Origin: Candidatus Obscuribacterales bacterium
GTDB taxonomy: Bacteria; Cyanobacteriota; Vampirovibrionia; Obscuribacterales; Obscuribacteraceae
Reading direction: 5' to 3'
Length of the DNA: 64,000 nt
Assembly (NCBI GenBank): GCA_021732085.1
Contig: JAKFVQ010000008.1
Coordinates: forward strand, 124,001 to 188,000
A model generated the notes under the pieces. That model saw only the letters and a program-made list of their open reading frames with translations, did not search any database and was not told where the DNA came from. Position numbers and translations under genes: made by a program. This document shows positions 9,291 through 18,574 of this stretch, one piece after another; the first letter of the stretch is position 1, and each line of letters starts with the position of its first letter.

Positions 9291-10310
9291 TTATTTCGAG
9301 AATAATGCTTCGACAAACATCGGTGGATCAAAATCCTTCAAATCGTCTATCTTCTCGCCTAGCCCCACGAGCTTCACCGGCAGATTCAAATCTCGTGCAA
9401 TGCTGAATACGATTCCACCTTTGGCGCTTCCATCCAACTTACTCAGTATAACGCCAGTAAGAGGGCAGGTCTCTGCGAATAGCTTGGCTTGCTGCAATCC
9501 GTTTTGTCCGACAGAAGCATCGACTACAAGCAATGCTTCCAACATGCAATCAGAAGCGTTCTTGTCTATAACGGTGCGAATCTTCTTCAACTCCGCCATC
9601 AGATTCACTTTATTGTGCAGACGTCCGGCAGTATCAATGATCAATACATCGTAGCTCTCAGCGCGAGCTTTTTCGATCGCCTTGAATACAACTGCACCCG
9701 GATCAGAGCCATCAGCAAGACGTACGATATCCACCCCTGCACGCTCAGCCCAAATTTCGAGCTGTGTCTCAGCGGCGGCGCGAAAAGTGTCGCCTGCGGC
9801 TAAAAGGACTTTTTTGCCTTGCTCCTTCAGACGGTAGCAAAGTTTGCCGATGCTGGTTGTCTTGCCGGTGCCGTTCACACCAACAATAAGAACCACTGAA
9901 AGAGGACCACCAATTTTGAGCTGCGGATCAGGAGCAGCCTTCAGCATTGAATGGAATTCCTTCTTAAGGAATTTCTCGACGTCATGTGATGTCCACATTT
10001 TTGCAAGGGCTTCTTTGCGCATGTGCTCGACTAAAGTTTCCGCAGTCGAGAGTCCAACATCAGCTTTGATAAGCTTCTCTTCGACTTCACTCAAATAATC
10101 TTCGTCCACTGGACGCGGTGCATGACCTGCGGCAGGAGCCACTGCGATGGATGTGCCACCGGCTTGCCCGCTTGCCGAGGCATCGCTTCCGGCAACACCT
10201 TCTTCGCCTTCAACTATAGAATCGACAAGAGCAGTTTTGGTGCGCGAGAGTGCCGTTTTCAGCTTACCGAGAGCCGAGCCCCACCATCCACTTTTTTCTT
10301 CTTCTGACAT
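9291..10310 (-). CDS. ftsY: Signal recognition particle receptor FtsY
   Basis: 339 residues. The SRP GTPase NG domain is complete: N-domain helices with [20 protein letters not shown]1 [23 protein letters not shown] (G3), [10 protein letters not shown] (G4/G5 region) and the closing [14 protein letters not shown]. FtsY docks ribosome-SRP complexes at the inner membrane and drives co-translational insertion of membrane proteins. The acidic N-terminal A domain is short (about 60 residues). A strong AGGGAG lies seven bases before the ATG, inside the end of nusB. The genes are two bases apart, so they are co-transcribed. The nusB-ftsY order is typical of cyanobacteria. Confidence 0.96.
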   Translation of the reverse strand: MSEEEKSGWWGSALGKLKTALSRTKTALVDSIVEGEEGVAGSDASASGQAGGTSIAVAPAAGHAPRPVDEDYLSEVEEKLIKADVGLSTAETLVEHMRKEALAKMWTSHDVEKFLKKEFHSMLKAAPDPQLKIGGPLSVVLIVGVNGTGKTTSIGKLCYRLKEQGKKVLLAAGDTFRAAAETQLEIWAERAGVDIVRLADGSDPGAVVFKAIEKARAESYDVLIIDTAGRLHNKVNLMAELKKIRTVIDKNASDCMLEALLVVDASVGQNGLQQAKLFAETCPLTGVILSKLDGSAKGGIVFSIARDLNLPVKLVGLGEKIDDLKDFDPPMFVEALFSK

Positions 10311-10312
10311 GC

Positions 10313-11119
10313 TTATCTCCCTGCTGGAGCCGTTCGATTTTGTCCGGATTCCGTATCTTCATTTTCTTGGTTGAACGTCAAATTGAGTTCACCTGTTGTT
10401 CTGTAGTCTTGGGCATCTTTACTCAAGTCTCCCAGTACTCCATTGATAAAACGAGCTGCTTTGTCGTCGGCAAAACGATGAGCAAGCTCAACAGCTTCAC
10501 TGATGGCGACATTTACCGGAATATCCGGCATAAAGAAAGCCTCTGCACAAGCAAGCCGAAGGATGTCGCGATCAATACTGACCATTCGTTCGATCCGCCA
10601 TTTGCTCTTGATACTGCCGATGATATCGTCAATGATCTTGCGATTATCCATGTAGCTGCTCAGCAATTCGTCTACGAAGATCTTGATCTCATTGGTACTA
10701 GGCTTGCGAAGCGGAACCTTCGTCGTTTTTCCGCAATCCTTGCAACTGACTCGTTCGATATGCTGGTCCGATGCCAATGCCATCTCGGGGATATCCAACG
10801 CTTCCGACACGAGATGAAGCGCCAACTCAAGCAATTCGACTTGCTCCTTGAATTGGGTCGTGGTCAAATTCACGCCCTTAACGTCGGCTATCTTTCTGGC
10901 ATTGTCCGGATGGTTTAGTTCCATCTCTTCAAGCTCTTGTTGAGCCTTAATCAAATAACCATTTGCCTCGGAGAGGCATTGCTTGGCGTGATCCGTGAGA
11001 ATATGCACGGACTTTGCTAATAGTAAATCGAACTCCATCTTATCAAGGCGACTTTTATCCTTGGGGAGTTGAGGCATTATGATTACGGCAAGTTCTCTTG
11101 CTATTCGACGAGCGGACAT
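10313..11119 (-). CDS. nusB: Transcription antitermination factor NusB, enlarged
   Basis: The protein starts MSARRIARELAV, the usual NusB opening, so I take the ATG at 11119. A GTG 33 bases upstream would add 11 residues. The C-terminal half has the NusB core: WRIERMVSIDRDILRLACAE, then IPVNVAISEAVELAHRFADD, then ARFINGVLGDL. NusB with NusE, NusA and NusG suppresses termination in rRNA operons. At 268 residues it is about twice the usual 130-150. The extra 110 or so residues form a helical insertion after the first helix and include a CKDC pair. Cyanobacterial NusB proteins also carry an insertion here. Divergent from rsmD, with about 80 bases between. Confidence 0.9.
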   Translation of the reverse strand: MSARRIARELAVIIMPQLPKDKSRLDKMEFDLLLAKSVHILTDHAKQCLSEANGYLIKAQQELEEMELNHPDNARKIADVKGVNLTTTQFKEQVELLELALHLVSEALDIPEMALASDQHIERVSCKDCGKTTKVPLRKPSTNEIKIFVDELLSSYMDNRKIIDDIIGSIKSKWRIERMVSIDRDILRLACAEAFFMPDIPVNVAISEAVELAHRFADDKAARFINGVLGDLSKDAQDYRTTGELNLTFNQENEDTESGQNRTAPAGR

Positions 11120-11197
11120 GGTGAGAATCCCAAATATAGCTGACAGCAACACATCATGTTACCATGACAAGCGTTCGGCACCGAGGAGCAATAGAGA

Positions 11198-11794
11198 TTG
11201 AGAATCACCGGCGGAGAGGCGTGTGGCAGAGTGATTACGGCTCCGCCGGGTCTGGAGATACGTCCAACATCCTCAAAAGTTAGGCAGGCTTTCTTTAACA
11301 TTCTGGCTCACAAGATTAACGGCTGTCGATTTCTTGACCTCTGCGCCGGAACGGGGCTTATGGGCATCGAAGCCCTTAGTCGAGGTGCAGCAAGCCTTGT
11401 CAGCATCGAAACAAACAAGGTTTTTGCTAAGCAAGTGCAAGCGAACTTGAAGCATCTTGGCTACGCTGGGCAATCTGAGGTCATCATCACAGACGTTGCA
11501 AGAGCACTGCCTATCTTGACTGAAAAATCATTCGACATAATTTTTGCCGATCCTCCTTACAAGGATGCACTGGTCAAAAAGCTACCCGAGCTAATCGGCA
11601 AATACGACCTTCTCGATGACGAAGGTATTTTTATTCTCGAACATCTGAAAACTCTTGCCCCGAAAGTACCAGGAGATTCTCAGCTGGAATGCAGCAGCAC
11701 GCGGAACTACGGACAAACGAGTATCAGCTTCTTCGCCCATAAAAGTGTATCAAGCAATGATGAAACACCTGAGTGTGACTCTAAGAACAATTGA
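11198..11794 (+). CDS. rsmD: 16S rRNA (guanine-N2)-methyltransferase RsmD
   Basis: 198 residues beginning MRITGGEACGR, the standard RsmD N-terminus. The start is a TTG, supported by GAGGAG nine bases upstream; no in-frame ATG fits. RPTSSKVRQAFFNIL, the SAM-binding FLDLCAGTGLMGIEALSRGA and the catalytic FADPPY motif are all present. RsmD transfers a methyl group from SAM to N2 of G966 (E. coli numbering) in 16S rRNA of the assembled 30S particle. The end overlaps the next gene by about 38 bases, suggesting translational coupling. Confidence 0.93.
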   Translation: MRITGGEACGRVITAPPGLEIRPTSSKVRQAFFNILAHKINGCRFLDLCAGTGLMGIEALSRGAASLVSIETNKVFAKQVQANLKHLGYAGQSEVIITDVARALPILTEKSFDIIFADPPYKDALVKKLPELIGKYDLLDDEGIFILEHLKTLAPKVPGDSQLECSSTRNYGQTSISFFAHKSVSSNDETPECDSKNN

Positions 11795-12551
11795 CCCAGC
11801 AACGGCGCGAACTACGCATGCGACCGCACGCCGCTTGCACATTGCCGCTCTAACAATAACTTTGTTGATCGGAGAAGCCGCGATGAATTTCGAAAGCGCA
11901 GAAGGGAAACCGCAGGAGAAAGAATCCTTCCAGGTGGCTGGACTACTAGACTTTTGGAGGAAGCCCAGCGGTTCTGATGCACGCACTGAGCTGGATAAGC
12001 CACCGCCGCCGGAATCAAGTTTGAAGGATGGCGACATCATTTTCCACACGAGCAAATCGGATCAAGGTGAGGCAATTCGTCTTGGAACCAATTCGCCGCT
12101 TTCACACGTTGGCATGCTCTTCAAAGAGAACGGAAAGTGGGTGGTGTATGAGGCAGTACAGCCCGTGAAGAAGACATCACTGCAGCAATTTGCAAAACAT
12201 GGCGAAGATGGGAAATACGTTGTGCGGCGCTTAGAAAACGAAGCATCGCTGGATGAATCAGCTTTGAAAGACATGAAAAAATACATGACTAGTCATCTTG
12301 GTAAAAACTACGACGCAAAATTCGGTTGGGGAGATGACAAAATGTATTGCTCCGAACTCGTTTGGAAAGCATACGAGAGAGCTACAGGTAAGCATCTTGG
12401 CGAACTGCGCCAAATGAAAGACTACGATTTTTCAAAGCCGGAAGTGCGCGACAAAGTAAAGCAACGTTGGGGAAATAACATTCCCTGGAACGAAAAGATG
12501 ATCGCACCATCCGACATCTATGCAAGTAAGCTGCTGAAGACGGTCCGATAG
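11757..12551 (+). CDS. YiiX/YaeF-like permuted papain-fold cysteine hydrolase
   Basis: About 264 residues from the ATG at 11757; a second ATG follows at once and an open frame extends to 11655 inside rsmD. A hydrophobic stretch (LHIAALTITLLIGEAA) near residues 25-40 may export or anchor it. The core has the YiiX order: DGDIIFHTS, His in LSHVGMLF (about residue 116), a strand VVYEAV, and Cys in MYCSELVWKAYE (about 196). In this permuted NlpC/P60-like family the His comes before the Cys. Members cleave amide or ester bonds in lipids or cell-wall peptides; the substrate here is unknown. The ribosome site is weak, so translation may depend on coupling with rsmD. Confidence 0.72.
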   Translation: MMKHLSVTLRTIDPATARTTHATARRLHIAALTITLLIGEAAMNFESAEGKPQEKESFQVAGLLDFWRKPSGSDARTELDKPPPPESSLKDGDIIFHTSKSDQGEAIRLGTNSPLSHVGMLFKENGKWVVYEAVQPVKKTSLQQFAKHGEDGKYVVRRLENEASLDESALKDMKKYMTSHLGKNYDAKFGWGDDKMYCSELVWKAYERATGKHLGELRQMKDYDFSKPEVRDKVKQRWGNNIPWNEKMIAPSDIYASKLLKTVR

Positions 12552-12589
12552 TTTTCTGCATTCACAATCTGGAGACTGCGCTCACAGAT

Positions 12590-12889
12590 CTATTTTCGCA
12601 ATGCCTGCATCGCTAGATTCGCGCGTTGACGCTGAGTCGCATCAGGGCACCAATCACTAATGGTCTTTAGATGACTCATCGCGGCAAGCATTTGCTCATC
12701 CTTCGCGAGCGACATTGCAAGATACATTCTCGCATCCCAATTATTCGGATCTGCGTCTATGCAGCTTCTGAAAAGATCGATCGCTGCAGCGAGCTTGTTG
12801 TTTCGAAATGCATCCACCCCGCGGTGAAATGCTAGTAAATGTACTGAATAGCTTCCAGAGTTGGCTGGATTAAAGGTAGATGCGCTCAT
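12590..12889 (-). CDS. Small TPR-type protein
   Basis: 99 residues with two or three helical hairpins of tetratricopeptide type: FHRGVDAFRNNKLAAAIDLF, then CIDADPNNWDARMYLAMSLA, then MLAAMSHLKTISDWCPD. The spacing and the small/aromatic positions fit TPR motifs, which bind other proteins. No signal peptide or other domain. Convergent with the YiiX-like gene. Confidence 0.7.
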   Translation of the reverse strand: MSASTFNPANSGSYSVHLLAFHRGVDAFRNNKLAAAIDLFRSCIDADPNNWDARMYLAMSLAKDEQMLAAMSHLKTISDWCPDATQRQRANLAMQALRK

Positions 12890-12979
12890 TTATATCGACA
12901 CCCTTTCGTTGCTAACACTTGCGTTGCCCACACTTACATTCTGGATCAAAACTGTGAGTAACCCGTGAAGGTAAAAATC

Positions 12980-13023
12980 GGTACTAACTCAGCGGCTTTA
13001 TTAGAGGTCGCTGAATTAGTACC
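12980..13023 (-). terminator. Rho-independent terminator of the 58-codon gene
   Basis: Two 17-base arms (12980-12996 and 13007-13023) pair with one wobble and one mismatch around a 10-base loop. Read on the minus strand the hairpin is followed by GATTTTTACC. It sits just past the stop of the small peptide gene and supports that gene as a real transcription unit. Confidence 0.75.
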
Positions 13024-13031
13024 ATGGCTTG

Positions 13032-13050
13032 GCAATTCAATTTGAATTGC
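13032..13050. repeat. 19-bp AT-rich palindrome
   Basis: GCAATTCAA-T-TTGAATTGC is a perfect palindrome with a one-base centre, lying between the stop codon of the small peptide gene and its terminator. It could be a protein-binding site or part of the 3' mRNA structure. Confidence 0.5.
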
Positions 13051-13053
13051 TCA

Positions 13054-13230
13054 TTACTGGCCTGGTCGGCCCATGAACATGCAGGCTGGGTGTGGATTTG
13101 GATTAGGATCATTGCCGCCCAAGTTCCGTAACAGAGCCGAATCTTTAAGCTCTTTGAGCTTGAATCTGGGTCTTACTTTGCGGACTAGGCAGTTATCTTG
13201 CACATCGTGATTGTTGTTCTCTCTTTTCAT
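13054..13230 (-). CDS. 58-residue peptide with double-glycine-like leader and Pro-rich tail
   Basis: A clean small gene: GAGG eight bases before ATG, 58 codons, TAA, then a hairpin terminator. The first half is charged (MKRENNNHD...), then LKELKDSALLRNLGG, then a tail of 19 residues, NDPNPNPHPACMFMGRPGQ. Leu at -12 and -7 before GG fits the double-glycine leaders cut by peptidase-containing ABC exporters, although Asn at -4 is unusual. The tail could then be a secreted peptide or a RiPP core with a single Cys. No modification enzyme or exporter lies beside it, and it could equally be a small metal- or protein-binding factor. A TATAAA at about 70 bases upstream may be its -10 box. Homologues are not known to me. 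Confidence 0.6.
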   Translation of the reverse strand: MKRENNNHDVQDNCLVRKVRPRFKLKELKDSALLRNLGGNDPNPNPHPACMFMGRPGQ

Positions 13231-13335
13231 GTCATTTACCTCATTGGATTAACAAAGAGAGAATAGGCACGGCAGGTAGGGAGATTGTGAGGATTTATAG
13301 ATTTCTGTGAAATTAGTTGACAGCAAAACAGTCAA

Positions 13336-14898
13336 CTAATCAGTGGCGCCTTCGGACCTTGTAGGTACGTCCGCTCGTTGGATGCGTCCATCGACTTTCG
13401 GTGCAGCGCCGCCCTTCGCAAGAGCTTCCATCAGAATTACGGACTCGGCATGACCTTCTTCGGGTTTGATCAAATACTTACGTCCCTTAAACATCGTGTA
13501 TCCATCACCACCATGTGAGACATAGTCGTTGGTCGCAAGCGTGTAATGCTTACTGTGATCGAGCGGCTTACCTGCGACCAAACATTCAACAATTCGCGAG
13601 CCAACGGGCTTGGTTGAATCATACTTATAAGTAAGCCCGGATACCTGCGGAAACCGTCCATCGCCTGTAGGTTCGTTGGTCTTGCTCACTCCGTGTTCAA
13701 GAGCTTCTTTAATGGTGGCACCGGTTACTTCGATTTTGACTATCGGATTTTCAAAGGGCAGAATTCCGAGAACTTCACGCTTCTTGAGGGGACCAGGTGG
13801 ATACATTTGATTGGAACGAACGCATCCGCCGTTGATGATTACAACATCTGCGCCGGTTGATCCGCGGAATGCATCGGCAATGAAATCGGCCAGATTTGTT
13901 TCCCTAGTCTCATTGTCAGATTGAATAGCATTCAGCTCGACTTTGGTCTCACCGACTGGCTGATCCAACTCTTTTAGAAGCTGATCGTCATACTTCTTGA
14001 TCGCATCTACAATTTGCAAATCATCTTTGAGTTCGTGTCCAACGACCATCGGCTCACATAAAATATTCTCGATAGCCTTGGTGCTAGTGTTGTAGTGAAT
14101 TTCAATCTTGCCCAAGAACCTTGCGTCGGAAGTCATTTTAAACACAGGCGCATGCCCGGCAAATCCGCTAAGAAGAACATGCTCATGGCCGCCAAGAATA
14201 AGGTCAACTGGTGTACTCCCAGCCAGGTTCAGATCCTGCTCCATGGTCATGTGCGTCAATCCAACTATAATTTGGGCGCCTTCGGCTTTCATTTGCGGAA
14301 TTATCTTCAACGCGCACTTTACTGGATCTTCAATGTCAACGCGAGGTCCAGGGCGCGAAGCTTTAAGTGTGTCAGGCGTCAATAGCCCAAAGATACCGAC
14401 TTTGACTCCGTCGATGTCGCGGATCACATAAGGCTTCACGCCACCGAATGTGCCACCGGTATTCTTATCGATGACGTTCGCGCAAATCCAGCCGAACTTC
14501 GAATCTGCAATTCTCTTCATAAATTCGAAAGGTCCAAAGTCGAATTCGTGATTTCCAAAGGTTGCATAGTCGAGCTTCAAAGCATTCCAGGCGGCAATCA
14601 TTTGCTGTCCTTTGAATAGCTGTGATGCCACAGATGGTGACAGTGTGTCCCCAGCCAATACGAACATTGCATCGGGGTTATCGGCCATAATTCTTTTCTT
14701 CAAGGTAGAAACACGAGGCAGCCCGCCATAAGCACCCCTGTCAACCGGTGATGTCTGGTAGACGTCGTTTAGCTGCAAGAAGGTTATCTTTACATGGTGG
14801 TCATCGATAGGAGTGGCAACACTTGCAGTGCTCAGTAACAGCATCCCGGCAGCCGCTGAAGCGACGGCACTTACCAGTTTAGACAGGGCGGAACTCAT
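13336..14898 (-). CDS. Secreted 5'-nucleotidase / UshA-type metallophosphatase
   Basis: 520 residues. A signal peptide (MSSALSKLVSAVASAAAGML...SVATP) is followed by a calcineurin-like phosphatase domain: TFLQLNDVYQ (usual metal ligand motif DxH here replaced by NDV), LAGDTLSPS, FGNHEFDFG, GLTHM and GGHEH. The C-terminal 5'-nucleotidase domain begins near residue 310 (VGETKVEL...) and has ADVVIINGGCVR, then GILPFENPI. Such enzymes hydrolyse nucleotides or UDP-sugars outside the cytoplasm to salvage phosphate and nucleosides. The second metal motifs (GDT, GNHE, GGHEH) are intact; the first position reads Leu-Asn-Asp rather than Asp-x-His, as in several UshA relatives. A 10-bp inverted repeat (13312-13340) overlaps its stop. 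Confidence 0.88.
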   Translation of the reverse strand: MSSALSKLVSAVASAAAGMLLLSTASVATPIDDHHVKITFLQLNDVYQTSPVDRGAYGGLPRVSTLKKRIMADNPDAMFVLAGDTLSPSVASQLFKGQQMIAAWNALKLDYATFGNHEFDFGPFEFMKRIADSKFGWICANVIDKNTGGTFGGVKPYVIRDIDGVKVGIFGLLTPDTLKASRPGPRVDIEDPVKCALKIIPQMKAEGAQIIVGLTHMTMEQDLNLAGSTPVDLILGGHEHVLLSGFAGHAPVFKMTSDARFLGKIEIHYNTSTKAIENILCEPMVVGHELKDDLQIVDAIKKYDDQLLKELDQPVGETKVELNAIQSDNETRETNLADFIADAFRGSTGADVVIINGGCVRSNQMYPPGPLKKREVLGILPFENPIVKIEVTGATIKEALEHGVSKTNEPTGDGRFPQVSGLTYKYDSTKPVGSRIVECLVAGKPLDHSKHYTLATNDYVSHGGDGYTMFKGRKYLIKPEEGHAESVILMEALAKGGAAPKVDGRIQRADVPTRSEGATD

Positions 14899-15009
14899 TG
14901 AATCTCCTTGACCTCGTATTTACAGCTATCAATAAATAGCAGAACACAGCACGAAATAGTGCCTGCAACGAGCTGCCGAGAATTAAGATCGCTTTCACCA
15001 AAGAGGACT

Positions 15010-17310
15010 CTAGCAGTCCCACTCGGACGCCGCGCCGGCTTCTGACTTCTTCGCAGAGACGGCTGGAGATTCCGAAACAGATCCGGTGGTGGTCCCGAGC
15101 GATGTATTTTTCTGATCGGTTTGCACTGAGGAAGTTAAAGATCCATCGGACTTGGCAGAGCCATTGGCACCAGATGCGCCACCATTCCCGTCCAATACTT
15201 CCGGAACGCAACAACCGCCTGGCTCTTCTGCCGGCTGCGGCACAACAGGCATCTTGCCAGTAGTAGTAGCCGGATACTTCAACCGATCATGGTGGAGCGT
15301 TCTCCAAACTCTTACAAAGCCCTTCTTAACTTTGTCCAACTCGTCCGATGACAAACCGCATTCGCTGAACTGGCCGTCGTCCCATCGAGCTTTAAAAACA
15401 TTCGACATCACAGACTCGACTTCTTCCATCGTCGGGTCTTTCATACTGTGCGTCACGGCTTCCGACACGTCGGCAAGCATAACTATTGCGCTCTCTTTTG
15501 TTTGAGGCTTCGGTCCAGGATAACGATAATCCAATTGATCTACATTATCCACACCATCACGCACACAAGCCTTGTGATAGAAATAAGCCATCACTGTGGT
15601 GCCCTGATGCTCAGGAATGAAGGCCTGCACGGCTTTGGGCAAACCATACTTTTGCGCCAACGCCAAGCCATTGGTTACGTGCGCAAGAACTTTAGCACGC
15701 GATTCTTCCGGCGGAATAAAGTCATGTGGATTCTTGTCCCCAAGCTGGTTTTCGATGAAATATCTCGGCGTCACCATTTTGCCGATATCATGATACATTG
15801 CACCTGTGTGCACGAGGTTTACATCAGCACCAATCGCGCGCGCACCACCTTCGGCCAAATTCGCAACAGCCAAACTGTGTTGATATGTGCCTGGTGCATT
15901 TTCTTCCAACTGCCGCATCAAGGGCTGATCCGGCTCTGCTAATTCTGCAATTCGGTAAGGTGTGAGAATTCCAAAAATATTCTCCAAAAACGGAAGAGCA
16001 CCAATTGCGGCAATTGCAGCAAAGAGTCCACCAAGCATTTGCATACCCAGTTCTACGCCAAGAGCTGCTGGTCGCACTGATTGCCCTGTTATAACAATGG
16101 CTGTGAAATAACCGACCATCTGCATCAGGCCGATCAAGAAACCTGTAAGCATCAGGTCCCTTCGGCGCTTGATACTGGCGCCCAGAGCCATACCGGCAGC
16201 CGTCCCCATAGCCACCAAATTGGCACCACTCATCAGTTCACTAACCGAGAAGAAAAGCAAAATCAAAACGGTTAGTACAGCTGCAAGCCGCCGACCATAA
16301 GTCACTGCCAAAATCAGTGTCGCAGCCGACAGCGGAACGAAAGGCGGGTAGTCTTTCCCTACAAAGAATGCAGTTGCGCACGGAGCGATACAAAGTGTAG
16401 CCATCAGTCCGATTGCAGAAGGCGAATAGAAAAGCTCGGCATGAAAAGTGTAAAGATAGATGCCGAACATCAAGAAAGCAGCGAACAAAGCAATCCCAAT
16501 AACAGCAGCGGTGTTTGCATCTCGAACTTCAGTGATACCCATCGAGTTCAGCGTCGCCAACTGCGCATCGCTAATTCGATCGCCTTTTCTAACGATTACC
16601 GATCCTAGATCTATTTGTTTCATCACAGGTTTGACCTGGGTAATCGCTTGAACCACCTTCTGCTCGGTAGATGCACGATCAACGCTCACATTTGTTTCAA
16701 GGCGTTTGCTAACAAACACTGATGTGGCCCGACGCACATCAAGCTTCATATGTTCTGGCAAAAACTCGAAAACTTCGTCTTCCCACTCCCTCTTCTCCAC
16801 ATATGGCGGAAGGCTCATATGTCCCAGCAATCGTTGAGCGGCAGCATTGGTTTCGTTTACATAAGTAGCCAGCTCAGCGTCATTCATCTGAGCAAGCACT
16901 TTCACCAACTTCTGATCATCTGCATCAAATGAACTTGCCGGGCTTTTCTCCGCTTGCTCACTTGCGCTGTTAGCTTTTGCTGCCGCACGTAACTGCTCAA
17001 TACCGGCGCTCACTCTGGCTAATATTTCGCCAGATTTTCGAGGGTCTCGCTTTAGTACGGGCAGAACCGCATGCTTGGCATTTTCTTGCTCTTCGGAAGT
17101 GCGTTCCTCGTCTTTAACCTGGACGAGCCGGTTCGCTTGTAGATTTTGCTCTGCCAGATCACCGACTTTAAGTGTATGTCCGAAGAAGTAAGGACCGGCA
17201 AGGATCAGGAGCAAAACTATATAGCTCAGAACTACAACGACAAACCAGGCCAGCGTTCCAGCCACTGAGTAGTTGGAAGCTTTGGATGTCGACTTAGCTG
17301 CTGAAACCAT
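15010..17310 (-). CDS. pgpH: PgpH-like 7TM-HD phosphohydrolase (probable c-di-AMP phosphodiesterase)
   Basis: 766 residues. One N-terminal membrane segment (about 19-43), a 220-residue extracytoplasmic domain of 7TMR-HDED type with KDEERTSEEQ and a DRISDAQLATLNSMGI motif, seven or so membrane segments (about 275-470), then an HD domain: GTYQHSLAVANLAE, the core HTGAMYHDIGKM (about 500-510), FIPEHQGTTVM, YPGPKP and ESAIVMLADVSEA. This is the exact order of PgpH, which hydrolyses cyclic di-AMP in firmicutes. Cyanobacteria have homologues. The last 80 residues are a Ser/Gly/Thr-rich tail not seen in PgpH of model species. A matching c-di-AMP synthase is not in the window, so the substrate is inferred from family. 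Confidence 0.88.
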   Translation of the reverse strand: MVSAAKSTSKASNYSVAGTLAWFVVVVLSYIVLLLILAGPYFFGHTLKVGDLAEQNLQANRLVQVKDEERTSEEQENAKHAVLPVLKRDPRKSGEILARVSAGIEQLRAAAKANSASEQAEKSPASSFDADDQKLVKVLAQMNDAELATYVNETNAAAQRLLGHMSLPPYVEKREWEDEVFEFLPEHMKLDVRRATSVFVSKRLETNVSVDRASTEQKVVQAITQVKPVMKQIDLGSVIVRKGDRISDAQLATLNSMGITEVRDANTAAVIGIALFAAFLMFGIYLYTFHAELFYSPSAIGLMATLCIAPCATAFFVGKDYPPFVPLSAATLILAVTYGRRLAAVLTVLILLFFSVSELMSGANLVAMGTAAGMALGASIKRRRDLMLTGFLIGLMQMVGYFTAIVITGQSVRPAALGVELGMQMLGGLFAAIAAIGALPFLENIFGILTPYRIAELAEPDQPLMRQLEENAPGTYQHSLAVANLAEGGARAIGADVNLVHTGAMYHDIGKMVTPRYFIENQLGDKNPHDFIPPEESRAKVLAHVTNGLALAQKYGLPKAVQAFIPEHQGTTVMAYFYHKACVRDGVDNVDQLDYRYPGPKPQTKESAIVMLADVSEAVTHSMKDPTMEEVESVMSNVFKARWDDGQFSECGLSSDELDKVKKGFVRVWRTLHHDRLKYPATTTGKMPVVPQPAEEPGGCCVPEVLDGNGGASGANGSAKSDGSLTSSVQTDQKNTSLGTTTGSVSESPAVSAKKSEAGAASEWDC

Positions 17311-17529
17311 ACGAGACTAGATTAAGACACCATTTGCGGGTCCTTCGAACATCTCCAATCTTACCCCTAATTTGGTAAAACGTAACTGTTTTAAACGCTC
17401 CGGATGCTCCCGCCGCATTCTGCGTCTCCGCATCCTCCGCTCAGGACACAAAGACCCCGCCGCAATTTCGCGTCAGAGTATGGGCTATCCCCAAGGAACA
17501 ACGTCGGAAGAAGAGCCAATACGCTTGCT

Positions 17530-18561
17530 TTAATCGCAATTGAGCCGGGAGCGAACCTTGTAGATCGATTTACCTTGAGACTCGTGGTAGGTACGCATCA
17601 GAATTTCTGCCAGCAGCCCCATAAATATGAACTGCACCCCTAACATTGCGCACATGGCAACAAGCACCGGCAAAGGTGTTGATATGAATGCTGTGGCGAA
17701 GAAGAGCTTTAGCACAACCATCCAAGAAAACGCCAAAAATCCAGCTGCAAAACACATGAAGCCCATCGCACCAAAAATATGGATTGGCTTTGTGGCGTAT
17801 GAAGAAAGGAACTTGACGAGGATTAAGTCCAGCACAACCTTGAAGGTTCTGGACAAGCCGTATTTGGACTGGCCAAACTGCCTGGCATGGTGGGTAACTG
17901 GTATTTCGGTTACGCGAGCGCCCATCCAACTTGCGTAGATGGGAACGAAACGGTGCATCTCACCATAAAGACGAACGTCCTTAATGACGTCGCTACGATA
18001 GGCCTTTAACGAGCAACCGTAGTCATGAAGCCTGACTCCGGAGATCACGGAGATAATCTTGTTCGCCGTCCAAGATGGGATCAAACGGGTAAAGAACTCG
18101 TCCTGGCGGTCTTTGCGCCAACCGCTCACTACGTCATAACCCTCATCCAGCTTGTCGAGGAGGCGCGTTATGTCCACGGGGTCATTCTGAAGGTCAGCAT
18201 CCATTGGGATAATAATATCGCCGTTAGCAAAATCGATCCCCGCGGCAAGTGCTGCGGTCTGACCAAAGTTGCGAACGAAGCGAACGCAACGAAGACGGGA
18301 ATCTTTAGCCGCCATCTCAGTCAGCAACTGCCAGGAAAGGTCGCGAGAGCCGTCATCTACCAGGATGACTTCCCAGCTTCGCCCGAGACTATCCAGTGAC
18401 GTTACCAACTTATCGTAAAGAGCCGGTAAGCTTTCTTCTTCGTTATAAACCGGCACAAGCACTGAAACTTGTGGGTTGGCTTTGACTGGCGCAACGCCAA
18501 TCGCCTGTTCCTCGACAGGACTGAAATCCGTGCTCATAAGTGTGACAACTTCATAACTCAT
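17530..18561 (-). CDS. GT2 family glycosyltransferase with C-terminal membrane anchor (DPM1/GtrB-like)
   Basis: 343 residues. VSVLVPVYNEEESLPAL and ILVDDGSRD open a GT-A fold; FVRNFGQTAALAAGID, MDADLQNDP (DXD metal site) and VVSGWRKDR follow. Two membrane helices at about 238-305 anchor it. This architecture is that of polyprenyl-phosphate glycosyltransferases (DPM1, GtrB, ArnC), which move a sugar from a nucleotide donor onto undecaprenyl phosphate. Sugar identity is unknown. Start: the ATG at 18561 lies seven bases after a TATAAT, so the mRNA may be leaderless. An ATG eight codons in is the alternative, with no ribosome site. Confidence 0.85.
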   Translation of the reverse strand: MSYEVVTLMSTDFSPVEEQAIGVAPVKANPQVSVLVPVYNEEESLPALYDKLVTSLDSLGRSWEVILVDDGSRDLSWQLLTEMAAKDSRLRCVRFVRNFGQTAALAAGIDFANGDIIIPMDADLQNDPVDITRLLDKLDEGYDVVSGWRKDRQDEFFTRLIPSWTANKIISVISGVRLHDYGCSLKAYRSDVIKDVRLYGEMHRFVPIYASWMGARVTEIPVTHHARQFGQSKYGLSRTFKVVLDLILVKFLSSYATKPIHIFGAMGFMCFAAGFLAFSWMVVLKLFFATAFISTPLPVLVAMCAMLGVQFIFMGLLAEILMRTYHESQGKSIYKVRSRLNCD

Positions 18562-18568
18562 GGTCGGT

Positions 18569-18574
18569 ATTATA
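18569..18574 (-). promoter_or_regulatory. Consensus -10 box almost on the start codon of the GT2 gene
   Basis: TATAAT on the minus strand ends seven bases before the ATG at 18561. With normal spacing transcription would begin at or next to that ATG. No good -35 is present. Confidence 0.4.
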
